Below, piece after piece: positions 50,868 through 60,154 of a DNA stretch of 64,000 nt; within the stretch, counting starts at the first letter, position 1, and every line of letters starts with the position of its first letter. The notes beneath the pieces are model-generated. The model saw only the letters and a program-made list of their open reading frames with translations, did not search any database and had not been told where the DNA came from. The position numbers were made by a program, and so were the translations under genes. This DNA is from Micromonospora trifolii (GTDB lineage: Bacteria; Actinomycetota; Actinomycetes; Mycobacteriales; Micromonosporaceae): NCBI RefSeq assembly GCF_022229005.1, contig NZ_JAKKFD010000002.1, positions 1-64,000 on the forward strand. Direction: 5' to 3'.

Positions 50868-51841
50868 AGGCCACCGAACTGGTGACAGTGGGGCGTACCG
50901 ACGTGGCGGTGACCCGACTCGGGCTGGGGCTCGCCCCGATCGGTGGGATGTTCGACGCCGTCGGCGACGAGGTCGCCCACGCCACCGTCGAGGCGGCCTG
51001 GGATCTCGGGCTCCGATACTTCGACACCGCCCCGCTCTACGGCTGCGGCCTCTCCGAGCGGCGCGCCGGGGCGGTCCTCGCCGGCAAGCCGCGTGACGCG
51101 TTCACAGTCTCCACAAAGGTGGGTCGGCTACTCGTGCCCGACGGTGGTGACCGGCAGGAATTCTGGGCCGAGCCGACCGACCTCACGCCGCGGTTCGACT
51201 TCTCCGCCGCCGGAGTACGCAGGTCTCACGCGGAGAGCCTGGCCCGGTTGGGGCTGGACCGGATCGACATCGCGCACATCCACGACCCGGACGACCACCT
51301 CGCCGAGGCGGTCGCCGGGGCGTACCCGGCGTTGGCGCAGCTGCGGGAGTCCGGCGAGATCGGCGCGGTCAGCGCCGGAATGAACCAGGCCCCGGGGCTG
51401 GTCGAGCTGGCCCACGCCGGTGACTTCGACTGCTTCATGCTCGCCGGCCGGTACACGCTGCTCGACCAGTCCGGCTTCGACGAGCTGCTGCCGCTGTGCC
51501 AGGCGAAGGGGATCGCGATCATCGCCGCCGGGGTCTACAACTCCGGCCTGCTGGCCGACCCGACACCGGGCGCCCACTACGACTACGCCCCGGCCGACCA
51601 GTGGCTGCTCGACCGGGCCACAGCTATCCGGTCGGTGTGCGAGCGGCACGGCGTACCGCTGCGGGCCGCGGCGATCCAGTTTCCGCTCGGGCACCCGGCC
51701 GTCGCCAGCGTGGTGGTCGGCGCCCGGAACCCGGAGCAGATCGCCGACAACGTGGCGATGTTCGAGTGGGAGGTGCCCGGCGCGCTGTGGGCCGATCTCA
51801 AGGCCGAAGGGCTGCTGCCGAGCGAGGTGCCGACGCCGTGA
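50864..51841 (+). CDS. Aldo/keto reductase, L-fucose (D-threo-aldose) dehydrogenase-like
   Basis: 325 aa from GTG (GTGA overlap). Complete tetrad: Asp and Tyr in FDTAPLYGCG, Lys in STKVGRLL, His in AHIHDPDD. RRAGAVLAGKPRDAFTVSTK and SAGMNQAPGLVELA resemble D-threo-aldose 1-dehydrogenases, which oxidise L-fucose to L-fuconolactone with NAD(P). That fits the downstream enzymes. No lactonase gene is present, so lactone opening would be spontaneous or encoded elsewhere. Confidence 0.85.
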   Translation: MKATELVTVGRTDVAVTRLGLGLAPIGGMFDAVGDEVAHATVEAAWDLGLRYFDTAPLYGCGLSERRAGAVLAGKPRDAFTVSTKVGRLLVPDGGDRQEFWAEPTDLTPRFDFSAAGVRRSHAESLARLGLDRIDIAHIHDPDDHLAEAVAGAYPALAQLRESGEIGAVSAGMNQAPGLVELAHAGDFDCFMLAGRYTLLDQSGFDELLPLCQAKGIAIIAAGVYNSGLLADPTPGAHYDYAPADQWLLDRATAIRSVCERHGVPLRAAAIQFPLGHPAVASVVVGARNPEQIADNVAMFEWEVPGALWADLKAEGLLPSEVPTP

Positions 51842-51905
51842 TCATCGACGCGAGCAGCCGTCGGGCTTGCACCGCAATTCGTACCTATGCACTGGAGGTT
51901 GGTTC

Positions 51906-52745
51906 GTGAGATTCATGCGCGTCGGGCCCGTGGGGCGGGAACGCCCCGTGCTGTACGTCGATGGGCGGCACTTCGACCTCTCGTCGCTCACCGCCGACAT
52001 CGACGGCGAGTTCCTCGCCGGCGACGGCGTCCGGCGGGTCCGCGAGGCCACCGACCTGCCCGAGATCGACGTGACCGGTCAGCGGGTCGGCGCACCGATC
52101 GCCCGGCCCGGGGTGGTCCTCTGCGTGGGGCAGAACTACGCCGCGCACGCCGCCGAGTCGGGCGCCGCGCCACCGACCGACCCGATCATCTTCTACAAGG
52201 CGCCCAACACCGTCGTCGGCCCGTACGACGAGGTCCTGATCCCGCGCGGATCGGCGAAGACCGACTGGGAGGTGGAGTTGGCGGTGGTGATCGGTCGACC
52301 GGCCCGCTACCTCGCCTCACCGGCCGACGCCCTCGGGCACATCGCCGGGTACGTGCTGTCCAACGACGTCTCCGAGCGGGACTTCCAACTCGCGGTCTCC
52401 GGCGGCCAGTGGTCGAAGGGCAAGTCCTGCGAGACGTTCCAACCGCTCGGCCCGTGGCTGGTCACCGTCGACGAGATCGCCGACCCGCAGGCGCTGCGGT
52501 TGCGTTCCTGGGTCAACGGCGAGCCCCGCCAGGACTCCAGCACCAAGGACATGATCTTCGACGTGGCGTACCTGGTCTGGCACCTGTCCCAGTACACGGT
52601 CCTGGACCCGGGCGACGTCATCAACACCGGCACCCCGCAGGGGGTGGCGCTCTCCGGCCGGTTCCCGTACCTGGCCGTCGGCGACGTGATGGAGGTCGAG
52701 ATCGACGGCCTCGGCCGGCAGCGCAACACGCTCCGGGACGCCTGA
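51906..52745 (+). CDS. FAH-family hydrolase, 2,4-diketo-3-deoxy-L-fuconate hydrolase candidate
   Basis: 279 aa from GTG 51906, with GGAGG seven bases before it; ATG 51915 is the alternative. FAH fold: [33 protein letters not shown], the metal ligands around [28 protein letters not shown] and [11 protein letters not shown]. With the SDR and dehydratase of this operon it suits the last step of the diketo route, giving pyruvate and L-lactate. A 64-base gap before it is the widest between the nine rightward genes. Confidence 0.85.
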   Translation: MRFMRVGPVGRERPVLYVDGRHFDLSSLTADIDGEFLAGDGVRRVREATDLPEIDVTGQRVGAPIARPGVVLCVGQNYAAHAAESGAAPPTDPIIFYKAPNTVVGPYDEVLIPRGSAKTDWEVELAVVIGRPARYLASPADALGHIAGYVLSNDVSERDFQLAVSGGQWSKGKSCETFQPLGPWLVTVDEIADPQALRLRSWVNGEPRQDSSTKDMIFDVAYLVWHLSQYTVLDPGDVINTGTPQGVALSGRFPYLAVGDVMEVEIDGLGRQRNTLRDA

Positions 52746-54049
52746 TGGCGGTGATCACCTCGGTCGACACGTACGACGTCCGGTTCCCGACCTCGCGTGA
52801 CCTCGACGGCTCCGACGCGATGAACCCCGACCCCGACTACTCGGCCGCGTACCTCGTGCTGAGCACCGACGACGGCCCGGACGGGCACGGATTCACCTTC
52901 ACCATCGGGCGGGGAAACGACGTCTGCCGGACGGCCATCGAGGCGCTGGTGCCGTACGTGGTCGGCCTCGATCCGGACACCGTGGACCTCGGTGCGTTCG
53001 CCCGCTCGCTCACCCAGGACTCGCAGCTGCGCTGGCTCGGCCCGGAGAAGGGCGTGATGCACCTGGCCGCCGCAGCGGTGATCAACGCGATGTGGGACCT
53101 GGTCGCCAAGAGAGCGGGCAAGCCGGTCTGGCGCTACCTGGCCGACCTCAGCCCCGAGCAGATCGTCGACCTGGTCGACTGGCGCTACCTCACCGACGCC
53201 CTCACCCCCGACGAGGCGCTGGAGATCCTGCGCGCCGCCGAGCCGGGCCGGGCCGACCGGGTCGCCCGGCTGACCGAGCGGGGCTACCCCGCGTACACCA
53301 CGTCACCCGGCTGGCTCGGCTACCCCGACGACAAGGTGGTCCGGCTGGCCCGGCAGGCCGTGGCCGACGGGTTCACCCAGATCAAGCTGAAGGTGGGCGC
53401 GGACGCCGCCGACGACGTGCGCCGCCTGAAGATCGCCCGCGAGGCGGTCGGCCCGCAGATCCGGATCGCGCTCGACGCCAACCAGCGCTGGGACGTCGCC
53501 GAGGCGGTCGACCGGATGCGGGAGCTGGCGCCGTACGACCCGTGGTGGATCGAGGAGCCGACCAGCCCAGACGACGTGCTCGCCCACGCGGCGATCCGGT
53601 CCGCCCTGGCGACCAGCGCACCCGACGGCGGGCCGATCCGGGTCGCCACCGGCGAGCACGTCGCGAACCGGGTCGTGTTCAAACAGCTGCTCCAGGCAGA
53701 CGCTGTCGACGTCGTGCAGATCGACGCGTGCCGGGTGGGGGGCGTGAACGAGAATGTCGCCATCCTGCTGCTGGCCGTGAAGTACGGGGTGCCGGTCTGC
53801 CCGCACGCCGGGGGAGTGGGCCTGTGCGAGCTGGTGCAGCACCTGTCGATGTTCGACTTCGTGGCGGTGTCCGGCTCGATGCGCGACCGGGTCGTCGAGT
53901 ACGTCGACCACCTGCACGAGCACTTCCTCGATCCGGTGGTGATCAAGGACGGGCACTACGTGGCGCCCAGCGCCCCCGGCTTCTCCGCCGCGATGCGTCC
54001 GGAGAGCCTCGCCACGTACGCGTACCCCGACGGGCCGGCATGGGTCTGA
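52745..54049 (+). CDS. L-fuconate dehydratase
   Basis: 434 aa, TGATG overlap with the hydrolase gene. The length and the family-specific [16 protein letters not shown] match FucD of the enolase superfamily (about 440 aa). Catalytic K-x-K in IKLKVGAD, metal ligands in [17 protein letters not shown] and ATGEHVANR, and His in [12 protein letters not shown]. Dehydrates L-fuconate to 2-keto-3-deoxy-L-fuconate. It is the strongest evidence that the operon handles L-fucose. Confidence 0.92.
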   Translation: MAVITSVDTYDVRFPTSRDLDGSDAMNPDPDYSAAYLVLSTDDGPDGHGFTFTIGRGNDVCRTAIEALVPYVVGLDPDTVDLGAFARSLTQDSQLRWLGPEKGVMHLAAAAVINAMWDLVAKRAGKPVWRYLADLSPEQIVDLVDWRYLTDALTPDEALEILRAAEPGRADRVARLTERGYPAYTTSPGWLGYPDDKVVRLARQAVADGFTQIKLKVGADAADDVRRLKIAREAVGPQIRIALDANQRWDVAEAVDRMRELAPYDPWWIEEPTSPDDVLAHAAIRSALATSAPDGGPIRVATGEHVANRVVFKQLLQADAVDVVQIDACRVGGVNENVAILLLAVKYGVPVCPHAGGVGLCELVQHLSMFDFVAVSGSMRDRVVEYVDHLHEHFLDPVVIKDGHYVAPSAPGFSAAMRPESLATYAYPDGPAWV

Positions 54050-54094
54050 CGGCGGTGCGTCACCTCAGCGGACCACTCGGAAGGGGAGAGCAGC

Positions 54095-54883
54095 ATGCGG
54101 TGTGACGGTCTCGTGGCGGTGGTGACCGGAGGTGGATCGGGGATCGGCCTCGCCTGCGTGCGGGCGTTCGCCGCCGCCGGCGCCCGGGTGGGTGTCCTGG
54201 ACCTGGAGCTGTCCGGTCTGCCGGAGGATCCCGGCCTGCTCGGCGTCCGGGCGGACGTGGCCGACCGGTCCTCCCTCAGCGCTGCCGTCGCCTCGGTCGC
54301 GGAGGCGTTCGGCGGCATCGACATCCTGGTGAACAACGCCGGCATCTCGGCCGTGGGCACCGTGGAGGAGGACGACGACGAGCAGTGGAGCCGGGTACTC
54401 GACGTCAACGTCTCCGGCGTGGCCCGAACCAGCGCCGTCGCCCTGCCGTACCTGCGACGGTCGTCGTCCGCCGCGATCGTCAACATCTCCTCGATCGCGG
54501 CGACCGTCGGCCTGCCCAAACGCGCCCTGTACTCGGCGTCGAAGGGTGCCGTGCACGCCCTCACCCTCGCCATGGCCGCCGACCTGGTGACGGAGGGCGT
54601 CCGGGTCAACTGCGTCGCCCCCGGCACCGTCGACACGCCCTGGGTGGCCCGCCTGCTCGCCGGCGCGGCCGACCCGACGGCCGAGAAGCGGCAGCTGGCG
54701 TCCCGGCAGCCGACCGGCCGCCTGGTGACCGCCGACGAGGTGGCCGCCGCCGTCGTCTACCTCGCGTCGCCCGCGACCGGGTCGGTGACCGGTTCGTCGC
54801 TGCCGGTGGACGGCGGCATGTCCGGCCTGCGCCTACCCGCCCCGGTCCCGCCCGCGGCCGGTACTGCCGCATCGGGCGCGTGA
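54095..54883 (+). CDS. SDR oxidoreductase, 2-keto-3-deoxy-L-fuconate dehydrogenase candidate
   Basis: 262 aa, ATG 45 bases after the dehydratase stop, GGGGAGAG upstream. Rossmann motif GGGSGIG, NNAG, catalytic Ser in IVNISSIAAT and Tyr-x-x-x-Lys in LYSASKGAV; C-terminal VDGGMSG. In the non-phosphorylating L-fucose route an SDR of this type oxidises 2-keto-3-deoxy-L-fuconate to the 2,4-diketo acid. Pro/Ala tail of 15 residues is of no known use. Function is assigned by context. Confidence 0.85.
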   Translation: MRCDGLVAVVTGGGSGIGLACVRAFAAAGARVGVLDLELSGLPEDPGLLGVRADVADRSSLSAAVASVAEAFGGIDILVNNAGISAVGTVEEDDDEQWSRVLDVNVSGVARTSAVALPYLRRSSSAAIVNISSIAATVGLPKRALYSASKGAVHALTLAMAADLVTEGVRVNCVAPGTVDTPWVARLLAGAADPTAEKRQLASRQPTGRLVTADEVAAAVVYLASPATGSVTGSSLPVDGGMSGLRLPAPVPPAAGTAASGA

Positions 54884-54895
54884 CATGATTGCGCC

Positions 54896-55807
54896 ATGGG
54901 GAAACAGCAGGACGTCGGCGAGGCCGACAGTCACAGCGGGTCCGGCACCACCGCCCACCGTCCGATCGGTGGCAACGCTGACGCTCGGCTCGCCCTCGCT
55001 CAGGACCCCACAACGCCACAAATGACCCTTATCGACCTGGCGTCCGATCCGTCGGTCCTGGTCCGTAAGGCGGTCGCCGCTCGGGCCGACGCGCCAGCGC
55101 AGGCCCTGCGACCGCTCACCCGCGACCATGATCGTCAGGTCCGGGAGGCAGTGGCGAGGAACCCCTCCACCTCGATCGCCAACCTCATGCGCCTAGTGAA
55201 GGACGACGACCGGTGGGTCCGCTGGGCGGTCGCCGGCAACCCGGCCTGTGACGAGTCGATCCGCCAGGTCATGTCGGAGACCTCGGACAAGGAGCTTCGC
55301 GGTCTCCTCGCGGAGAGTCGTGTGCTGGAGCCGGAGTTGGCCGCCAAGCTGATCGACGACGTGTCACCCGAGGTACGGGAACGACTCGCCACGCACACCC
55401 ACGACCCCGACGTGATCACCGCCCTGCTGGCCGATCGCACCGCACGCGTACGCAAGGGGGTTGCCCGCAACCCGCGGACCACCGCCGAGCAGCGCAGCGC
55501 GCTCGCCGCGGACCCGGTGGTCGACGTCCGTGCCGCGCTGGTACGGGCCGTCGAGCTGGACGAGGCGGACCTGGCCAACCTGGTCGACGACCGCGCGGTG
55601 CAGGTCCGACTGGCGATGGCGACGTCCGAGTTCGTTCCGCCGCACATCCGGCAGGCGCTCGCTCGCGATGCCGACGAGATGGTCGCCAGCGCGGCACGGG
55701 ACTACCGCCCCGGCGCCGGCAACGCCTCGGCCGTGCGGGCGCCGCGCATCGCGCACCGGCCCTCCGCCGCCGGCGCGAATCGATCGGGTGGCCGCACCAG
55801 CCGCTAG
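54896..55807 (+). CDS. HEAT/leucine-rich-variant repeat protein
   Basis: 303 aa, ATG 12 bases after the SDR stop. Made of about nine helical repeats of 22-25 residues with the pattern D-x-x-VR-x-AVA-x-NP: VLVRKAVAARADAPAQAL, RQVREAVARNPSTSIANL, RWVRWAVAGNPACDESI, ARVRKGVARNPRTTAEQ. This is the LRV/HEAT type, a soluble scaffold for protein binding. It may be cotranscribed with the fucose genes, though no functional link is evident. C-terminal Arg/Ser-rich tail. Confidence 0.82.
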   Translation: MGKQQDVGEADSHSGSGTTAHRPIGGNADARLALAQDPTTPQMTLIDLASDPSVLVRKAVAARADAPAQALRPLTRDHDRQVREAVARNPSTSIANLMRLVKDDDRWVRWAVAGNPACDESIRQVMSETSDKELRGLLAESRVLEPELAAKLIDDVSPEVRERLATHTHDPDVITALLADRTARVRKGVARNPRTTAEQRSALAADPVVDVRAALVRAVELDEADLANLVDDRAVQVRLAMATSEFVPPHIRQALARDADEMVASAARDYRPGAGNASAVRAPRIAHRPSAAGANRSGGRTSR

Positions 55808-55955
55808 GACCGCGCCGCGTCCCGGGCCGTGCGGAAACGGAACGTACAGCTCGGGTACTCAGGATGGTCTCGAAGCATTCACATGTGTCGTCCTGATCCT
55901 CTCTACGCTGCGAATGCCCAGCTTGTGGGCAGATGTCGGCAAGGGAGGATCAGCA

Positions 55956-57230
55956 GTGCGTATCAGGAGATCCAGGTCCAGGTTCGTGGCGACGGCCGCG
56001 GCGCTGATGGTCGCCATGGCTGGCGGAACACTCACCGGGGGTACGGCGAGCGCCGCCGAGCCCTCCCAGTTCACAGTCGTGGACGGGGCGATCCGTACGG
56101 CGACCGGCACCCCAGTGCCTTCCTCCGGCACACACGCCTCGCTCTGGGGCAACTCCAGCTACGCCACCACCAGCATCAGCGGTTCCGGGCGTGTGCTGAT
56201 CGGAGCCATCGGGGACAACTGCCAGGGCTGGCCGACCGTCCGGGTGACGGTCGACGGTGTCGCCGTCGGCCAGACCACCATCGTCAGCGCGACCAGCTAC
56301 GGCACCTACCCGGTCGGCACGGCGGTCGGCGCCGGCCAGCACACCGTGCGGATCCAGCTCGTCAACGACTTCCGGGCCGACCCCTGCGACCGCAACGTCC
56401 ACATCGCGTACGCGCGGATGGAAACCGCGGGCGCCACCGACACGAAGTTCAGCTTCGCCGTCCTGCCGGACACCCAGCAGGAGGTGCTCAACAGCTCGGA
56501 CACTCGGTTCCGTAACCGCACCAACTGGCTGGTGCAGAACCGCTCCGCGCTGGACCTGCGCTACGTGACGCACTCTGGTGACGTGGTCAACTGGGACACT
56601 CCCGACCACTCCCAGTACGTCATCGCCCGCGACGCGATGCGTCCGATCGAGACCGCGGGCCTCCCGTACTCGCTGGCGATCGGCAACCACGACACCCAGG
56701 CGACCGGCGAGGGTGGTTCCGCCCGGGACCCCGCCCACACCCGGGAACTCGTTCGCGACACCACAGTCTTCAACAGGTACTTCACCGCCAGCCAGTACGG
56801 CGCGGTGAAGGGCCAGTTCGAGAGCGGCAAGGTGGACAACTCGTACTCCACCTTCGAGGCCGGCGGGGTCCAGTGGATGGTGCTCACACTGGAGCTCTGG
56901 CCGCGGCTCGAGGCCGTGAACTGGGCCAGGAGCGTCGTCGCCGCCAACCCCCGGCACAACGTCATCGTCGTCACCCACGACTACATCGACGGCAGCGGCG
57001 CCATCGAGCAGAGCGCCGGGTACGGCGCGACCAGCCCGCAGTACCTCTTCGACAACCTGGTCAAGCAGTACGCCAACATCCGGTTCGTCTTCTCCGGTCA
57101 CACGGGCATCGCCGCCAACCGGGTCGACACCGCCGCTAACTCGCTGCGGACCTGGATCTACGCCCCGTACAACCACCAGTCGTTCACCGAGTACGACAGG
57201 TCCTTCACCGGGCTCGGCGTGGTCCGCTGA
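55956..57230 (+). CDS. Secreted metallophosphoesterase with N-terminal carbohydrate-binding-like domain
   Basis: 424 aa from GTG 55956 (AAGGGAGGATCAGCA). Sec signal RFVATAAALMVAMAGGTLTG to about residue 34. Domain 1 (about 45-150) is beta-rich, VLIGAIGDNCQGWPTVRVTV, like the xylan-binding CBM60-type modules. Domain 2 is a calcineurin-like phosphoesterase: AVLPDTQQE (D-x-Q), HSGDVVNW, AIGNHDTQ, VVTHDY and FSGHTG. The D-x-Q first motif occurs in secreted members. It could act on cell-wall or extracellular phosphoesters. Followed by strong inverted repeats. Confidence 0.88.
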   Translation: MRIRRSRSRFVATAAALMVAMAGGTLTGGTASAAEPSQFTVVDGAIRTATGTPVPSSGTHASLWGNSSYATTSISGSGRVLIGAIGDNCQGWPTVRVTVDGVAVGQTTIVSATSYGTYPVGTAVGAGQHTVRIQLVNDFRADPCDRNVHIAYARMETAGATDTKFSFAVLPDTQQEVLNSSDTRFRNRTNWLVQNRSALDLRYVTHSGDVVNWDTPDHSQYVIARDAMRPIETAGLPYSLAIGNHDTQATGEGGSARDPAHTRELVRDTTVFNRYFTASQYGAVKGQFESGKVDNSYSTFEAGGVQWMVLTLELWPRLEAVNWARSVVAANPRHNVIVVTHDYIDGSGAIEQSAGYGATSPQYLFDNLVKQYANIRFVFSGHTGIAANRVDTAANSLRTWIYAPYNHQSFTEYDRSFTGLGVVR

Positions 57231-57244
57231 CGCCGAGGTGGTGC

Positions 57245-57260
57245 TCCGCCGAGCGGCGGA
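57245..57260 (+). terminator. Small hairpin after the phosphoesterase
   Basis: TCCGCC-GAGC-GGCGGA, 14 bases after the stop codon. No U tract. Confidence 0.5.
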
Positions 57261-57270
57261 TACGCCCGTG

Positions 57271-57316
57271 AGCGTGATGACTCGCAGGCATCATGATGCC
57301 CGTGAGTCATCACGCT
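57271..57316. repeat. Nested near-perfect 46-base palindrome
   Basis: Outer arms AGCGTGATGACTC (57271-57283) and GAGTCATCACGCT (57304-57316) are perfect complements. Between them lies the perfect dyad GGCATCATGATGCC (57287-57300). It lies 147 bases before the sigma factor start and 40 after the phosphoesterase stop. Either a very stable terminator or a two-tier operator. Confidence 0.8.
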
Positions 57317-57462
57317 GGTCGGGAGGTCCGCCCCATGACGACGACCGTGCGGGTTGGTGATCCCAGCACCGCTCACCACCTCGATCAGGCCCGAGTGATG
57401 AGTTGTCGCGTCCGCGCCCGTCATACCTAGGACAGGACATGACGAGGCGGAAGGATGACGCG

Positions 57463-58461
57463 ATGAGTGCGGACACGCGGCTGGAGGAGCTGGGCGTGAG
57501 CGGTCTGGGCGAGGTCGACGAGCCGGCGTTCTCGGGGCTGGCGCAGCGGCACCGGCGGGAACTGCACGTGCACTGCTACCGGATGCTCGGGTCGTTCGAG
57601 GACGCCGAGGACACCGTGCAGGAGACGTTCCTGCGTGCCTGGCGGCGGCGGGAGACGTTCGAGGGGCGCTCGACGTTCCGGGCCTGGCTGTACCGGATCG
57701 CCACCAACGCCTGCCTGGACCTGCTCGCCAAGCGCCGTCCGGAGCCGGCCACCAGCGGCGAGGTGCTGTGGTTGCAGCCCTACCCGGACCGGCTGCTCGA
57801 CGAGCTGCCCGCGGGCGACGCGGACGAGCCGGAGACCGTCGCCGTCGCGCGGGAGACGATCGAGCTGGCGTACCTGGTCGCGGTCCAGCACCTCGCGCCG
57901 CGTCCGCGGGCAGTGCTGATCCTGCGGGACGTGCTCGGCTGGCCGGCGAAGGACGTCGCGGAGCTGCTCGGAGACTCGGTCAACTCGGTCAACAGTGCCC
58001 TCCAGCGGGCGCGCGCCGGCATGCGGGAACACCTGCCCGCCGAGCGGCAGGACTGGACCGGCGGCGAGGAGGACGCGGGGACGCGTGAGCTGGTGCGCCG
58101 CTTCACCGACGCCAGCGTGGACACGAACGTCGACGCGCTCGCCGGGATGCTGCGCGACGACGTCCGCTGCTCGATGCCGCCCACGCCGGGCCTGTACGTC
58201 GGCCGCGACGCGGTGGTGAACAACTGGGTCGAGGATGGCTTCGATGGCATGACCGGCCTACGCGGGGTCCCCACCTCGGTCAACCGGCAGCCCGCCGTCG
58301 CCTTCTACCACTGGCGCAAGCAGGAGGGCGCGTACCTGCCGCTGACGATCGACGTCCTGCGGATCACCGGCGGCGCGATCACCGAGATCATCACCTTCCA
58401 CGACGACCAGTTCCCGCGGCTCGGGCTGCCGGAGCGCCTACCGGCGGACGGCACGGAGTAG
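57463..58461 (+). CDS. ECF sigma factor with SnoaL-like domain (SigG/SigX5 type)
   Basis: 332 aa from ATG 57463, GGAAGG eight bases before; ATG 57439 is the alternative. Region 2: HRRELHVHCYRMLGSFEDAE, VQETFLRAWRRRETFEGRS, FRAWLYRIATNACLDLLAKR. Region 4: LAPRPRAVLILRDVLGWPAK, VNSVNSALQRARAGM. SnoaL-like tail (about 205-320). A membrane or cupin protein follows after 5 bases. Confidence 0.9.
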   Translation: MSADTRLEELGVSGLGEVDEPAFSGLAQRHRRELHVHCYRMLGSFEDAEDTVQETFLRAWRRRETFEGRSTFRAWLYRIATNACLDLLAKRRPEPATSGEVLWLQPYPDRLLDELPAGDADEPETVAVARETIELAYLVAVQHLAPRPRAVLILRDVLGWPAKDVAELLGDSVNSVNSALQRARAGMREHLPAERQDWTGGEEDAGTRELVRRFTDASVDTNVDALAGMLRDDVRCSMPPTPGLYVGRDAVVNNWVEDGFDGMTGLRGVPTSVNRQPAVAFYHWRKQEGAYLPLTIDVLRITGGAITEIITFHDDQFPRLGLPERLPADGTE

Positions 58462-58466
58462 TCCCG

Positions 58467-59207
58467 GTGCGGACGCTCACGCTGCCCGGTGGCGCGCGTG
58501 CCGCTGTGGTCGCGGCGGAGTGGCACGACGCGTTCGGCGTCGTCACCAGTGGGCGGGTGCAGCTGGAGCTGCGCGACGGCGAGCCCGGGCCGGTCCTCGG
58601 ACCCGACGCCGGGTTCTGGCTGAGCGGCACCGGCGTCCGCGCGCTGCGCAACCCGGGCCGTCGCACGGCGAGGGTGCGCGTCTTCACGCCCGGCGCCGTC
58701 ACACGCCAGTCGGCACATCCTGTACGCCAGCTCCCAGATGACGGAGACGACATGAACAGCACGAAGGACACCGAGATCGTCGCCGGCCCGGCATCGGGCC
58801 AACCCAGCCGCACCCGCCGATTGCGTGGGCTCGCCGGCACCGGCCTGATCGCCACCCTCGCGGCGATGGTGACCACCACCCTCGCCGCCGCGCTGGCCCG
58901 GGGCGCCGGCGTCGACTTCGAGATCCCCGATGGTGGCGAGACGATTCCGGTGCCCGGGATCGCCGTGGTGACCGGCGTCTTCTCGGTCGTGGGCGTCGTC
59001 ATCGCCGTGGCCCTGCTCCGGTGGAGTGCCCGGCCCGCCGACCGGTTCGTGTGGACGACAGTGGCGCTGACCGCGCTCTCGCTGGTCCCGCCCCTCATCT
59101 CCGGGGCGAACGCGGCCACCATCACCGCCCTCCTCGGGCTGCACCTCGTCGCCGCGGCGGTGATGATCCCCGTCCTGGCACGGAGCCTGCGCACCAGGAC
59201 CGACTGA
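58467..59207 (+). CDS. Cupin-like domain joined to a DUF6069-like membrane domain
   Basis: 246 aa from GTG 58467, five bases after the sigma factor stop. Residues 1-75 form a small cupin-like barrel: MRTLTLPGGARAAVVAAEWH, GPDAGFWLSGTGVRALRNPG. Residues 96-246 form a separate four-helix membrane protein (LAGTGLIATLAAMVTTTLAA, IPVPGIAVVTGVFSVVGVVI) with its own ATG at 58752 and GGAGACGAC before it, in the same frame. It is open whether one fused protein or two are made. In relatives the two parts can be separate genes. Cofactor or redox sensing with the sigma factor is speculative. Confidence 0.7.
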   Translation: MRTLTLPGGARAAVVAAEWHDAFGVVTSGRVQLELRDGEPGPVLGPDAGFWLSGTGVRALRNPGRRTARVRVFTPGAVTRQSAHPVRQLPDDGDDMNSTKDTEIVAGPASGQPSRTRRLRGLAGTGLIATLAAMVTTTLAAALARGAGVDFEIPDGGETIPVPGIAVVTGVFSVVGVVIAVALLRWSARPADRFVWTTVALTALSLVPPLISGANAATITALLGLHLVAAAVMIPVLARSLRTRTD

Positions 59208-59212
59208 CAGAT

Positions 59213-59255
59213 GACGACAGGAGGGCCGGCCCGACGGGCCGGCCCTCCTGTCGTC
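59213..59255. terminator. Perfect 20-base-stem bidirectional terminator
   Basis: GACGACAGGAGGGCCGGCCC (59213-59232) and its exact complement at 59236-59255 flank a 3-base loop. It lies between convergent genes, and its right arm touches the stop codon of the FadR-type gene. Confidence 0.9.
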
Positions 59256-60019
59256 TAAGCGCTCCGGTCGGGTGGGGCGGTCTGCTCCCACAGCGACTTC
59301 ATCTCGTCGAAGGCCTGCTCCATCAGCTGCACCATGGCCTGCCGGGCACGCTCACCGTCGCGCCGCTGGATCGCCTGGGCGACGTCGGCGTGCATCTGGA
59401 GGGCCTGCTCATGTGGGTGGTGCGGCATGAGGTGGTGCTTGTGCCGGCCGGTGAGCACCTCAGCGACCAGTTCCTGGAGCCGGACGAACATCTCGTTTCC
59501 GGAGGCGAGCAGGACGCGCCGGTGAAACTCGATGTCGAGGTGCAGGAAGCGCTCCTCGTCGCCGGCCTCGCCGGCCGCCCACATCTTCGCCGCCAGCCCG
59601 ACGAGGTCGCTCGCCTCGTCACGGCCGATCCGGCTGGCGGCCAGGAAGGCCGCGTGCGGCTCGACGGCGGTGCGCAGCTCGGTGATCGAGCGGAGCTGGG
59701 CCATCCGACCGGCCGAGGCGAGACGCCAGCGGATCACCTGCGGATCGAAGACGTTCCAGGCGCTCGCCGGCCGGATCATCACACCTACCCGCCGGCGCGC
59801 CTCGATGAATCCGATCGAGGCCAGCACCCGCAGCACCTCGCGGACGACCGAGCGGGACACGGCGTACCTGTCGACCAGCTCGTCGATGTTGAGGACCGAT
59901 CCGGGTGCCACCTCTCCGCCGCAGATGGCGGTGCCGAGGTGTTCGAGGACGCGCGCGTGCAGCCCGGACTCGGCGGGGAGGGCCGGTGCGGCTGCAACCT
60001 CTGGTGAGGACGGTTCCAC
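59255..60019 (-). CDS. GntR/FadR-family regulator of the galactonate operon
   Basis: 254 aa from GTG 60019. Winged helix: HARVLEHLGTAICGGEVAPG, YAVSRSVVREVLRVLASIGF, RRRVGVMIRPASAWNVFDPQ. The last stretch and the FCD domain resemble sugar-acid repressors such as DgoR. FCD metal ligands are suggested by HLDIEFHRRVLLASGN, HLMPHHPHEQ and MHADVAQAIQRRD. Divergent from a CUT1 transporter and D-galactonate dehydratase operon, which it likely represses until a galactonate-related acid binds. Confidence 0.9.
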   Translation of the reverse strand: MEPSSPEVAAAPALPAESGLHARVLEHLGTAICGGEVAPGSVLNIDELVDRYAVSRSVVREVLRVLASIGFIEARRRVGVMIRPASAWNVFDPQVIRWRLASAGRMAQLRSITELRTAVEPHAAFLAASRIGRDEASDLVGLAAKMWAAGEAGDEERFLHLDIEFHRRVLLASGNEMFVRLQELVAEVLTGRHKHHLMPHHPHEQALQMHADVAQAIQRRDGERARQAMVQLMEQAFDEMKSLWEQTAPPDRSA

Positions 60020-60042
60020 CCAAAGATCATATCATTTGCATC

Positions 60043-60078
60043 TACCTCTTGAGGTAATCAGCTTTTTCGGCCTAGCAT
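60043..60078 (+). promoter_or_regulatory. Promoter with embedded operator of the galactonate operon
   Basis: TTGAGG (60049-60054) and TAGCAT (60073-60078) with 18 bases between fit a promoter. The palindrome TACCTC-TT-GAGGTA (60043-60056) covers the -35 box, so a bound repressor would block polymerase. Assignment to the FadR-type protein is inference. Confidence 0.55.
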
Positions 60079-60154
60079 CCCGATGTTAAGCGGATGTAAC
60101 ACCGAGGTAGCGGCTCTCTCGGGGGCGGCGGCCACGACAGAAGGAGAGACAAGC

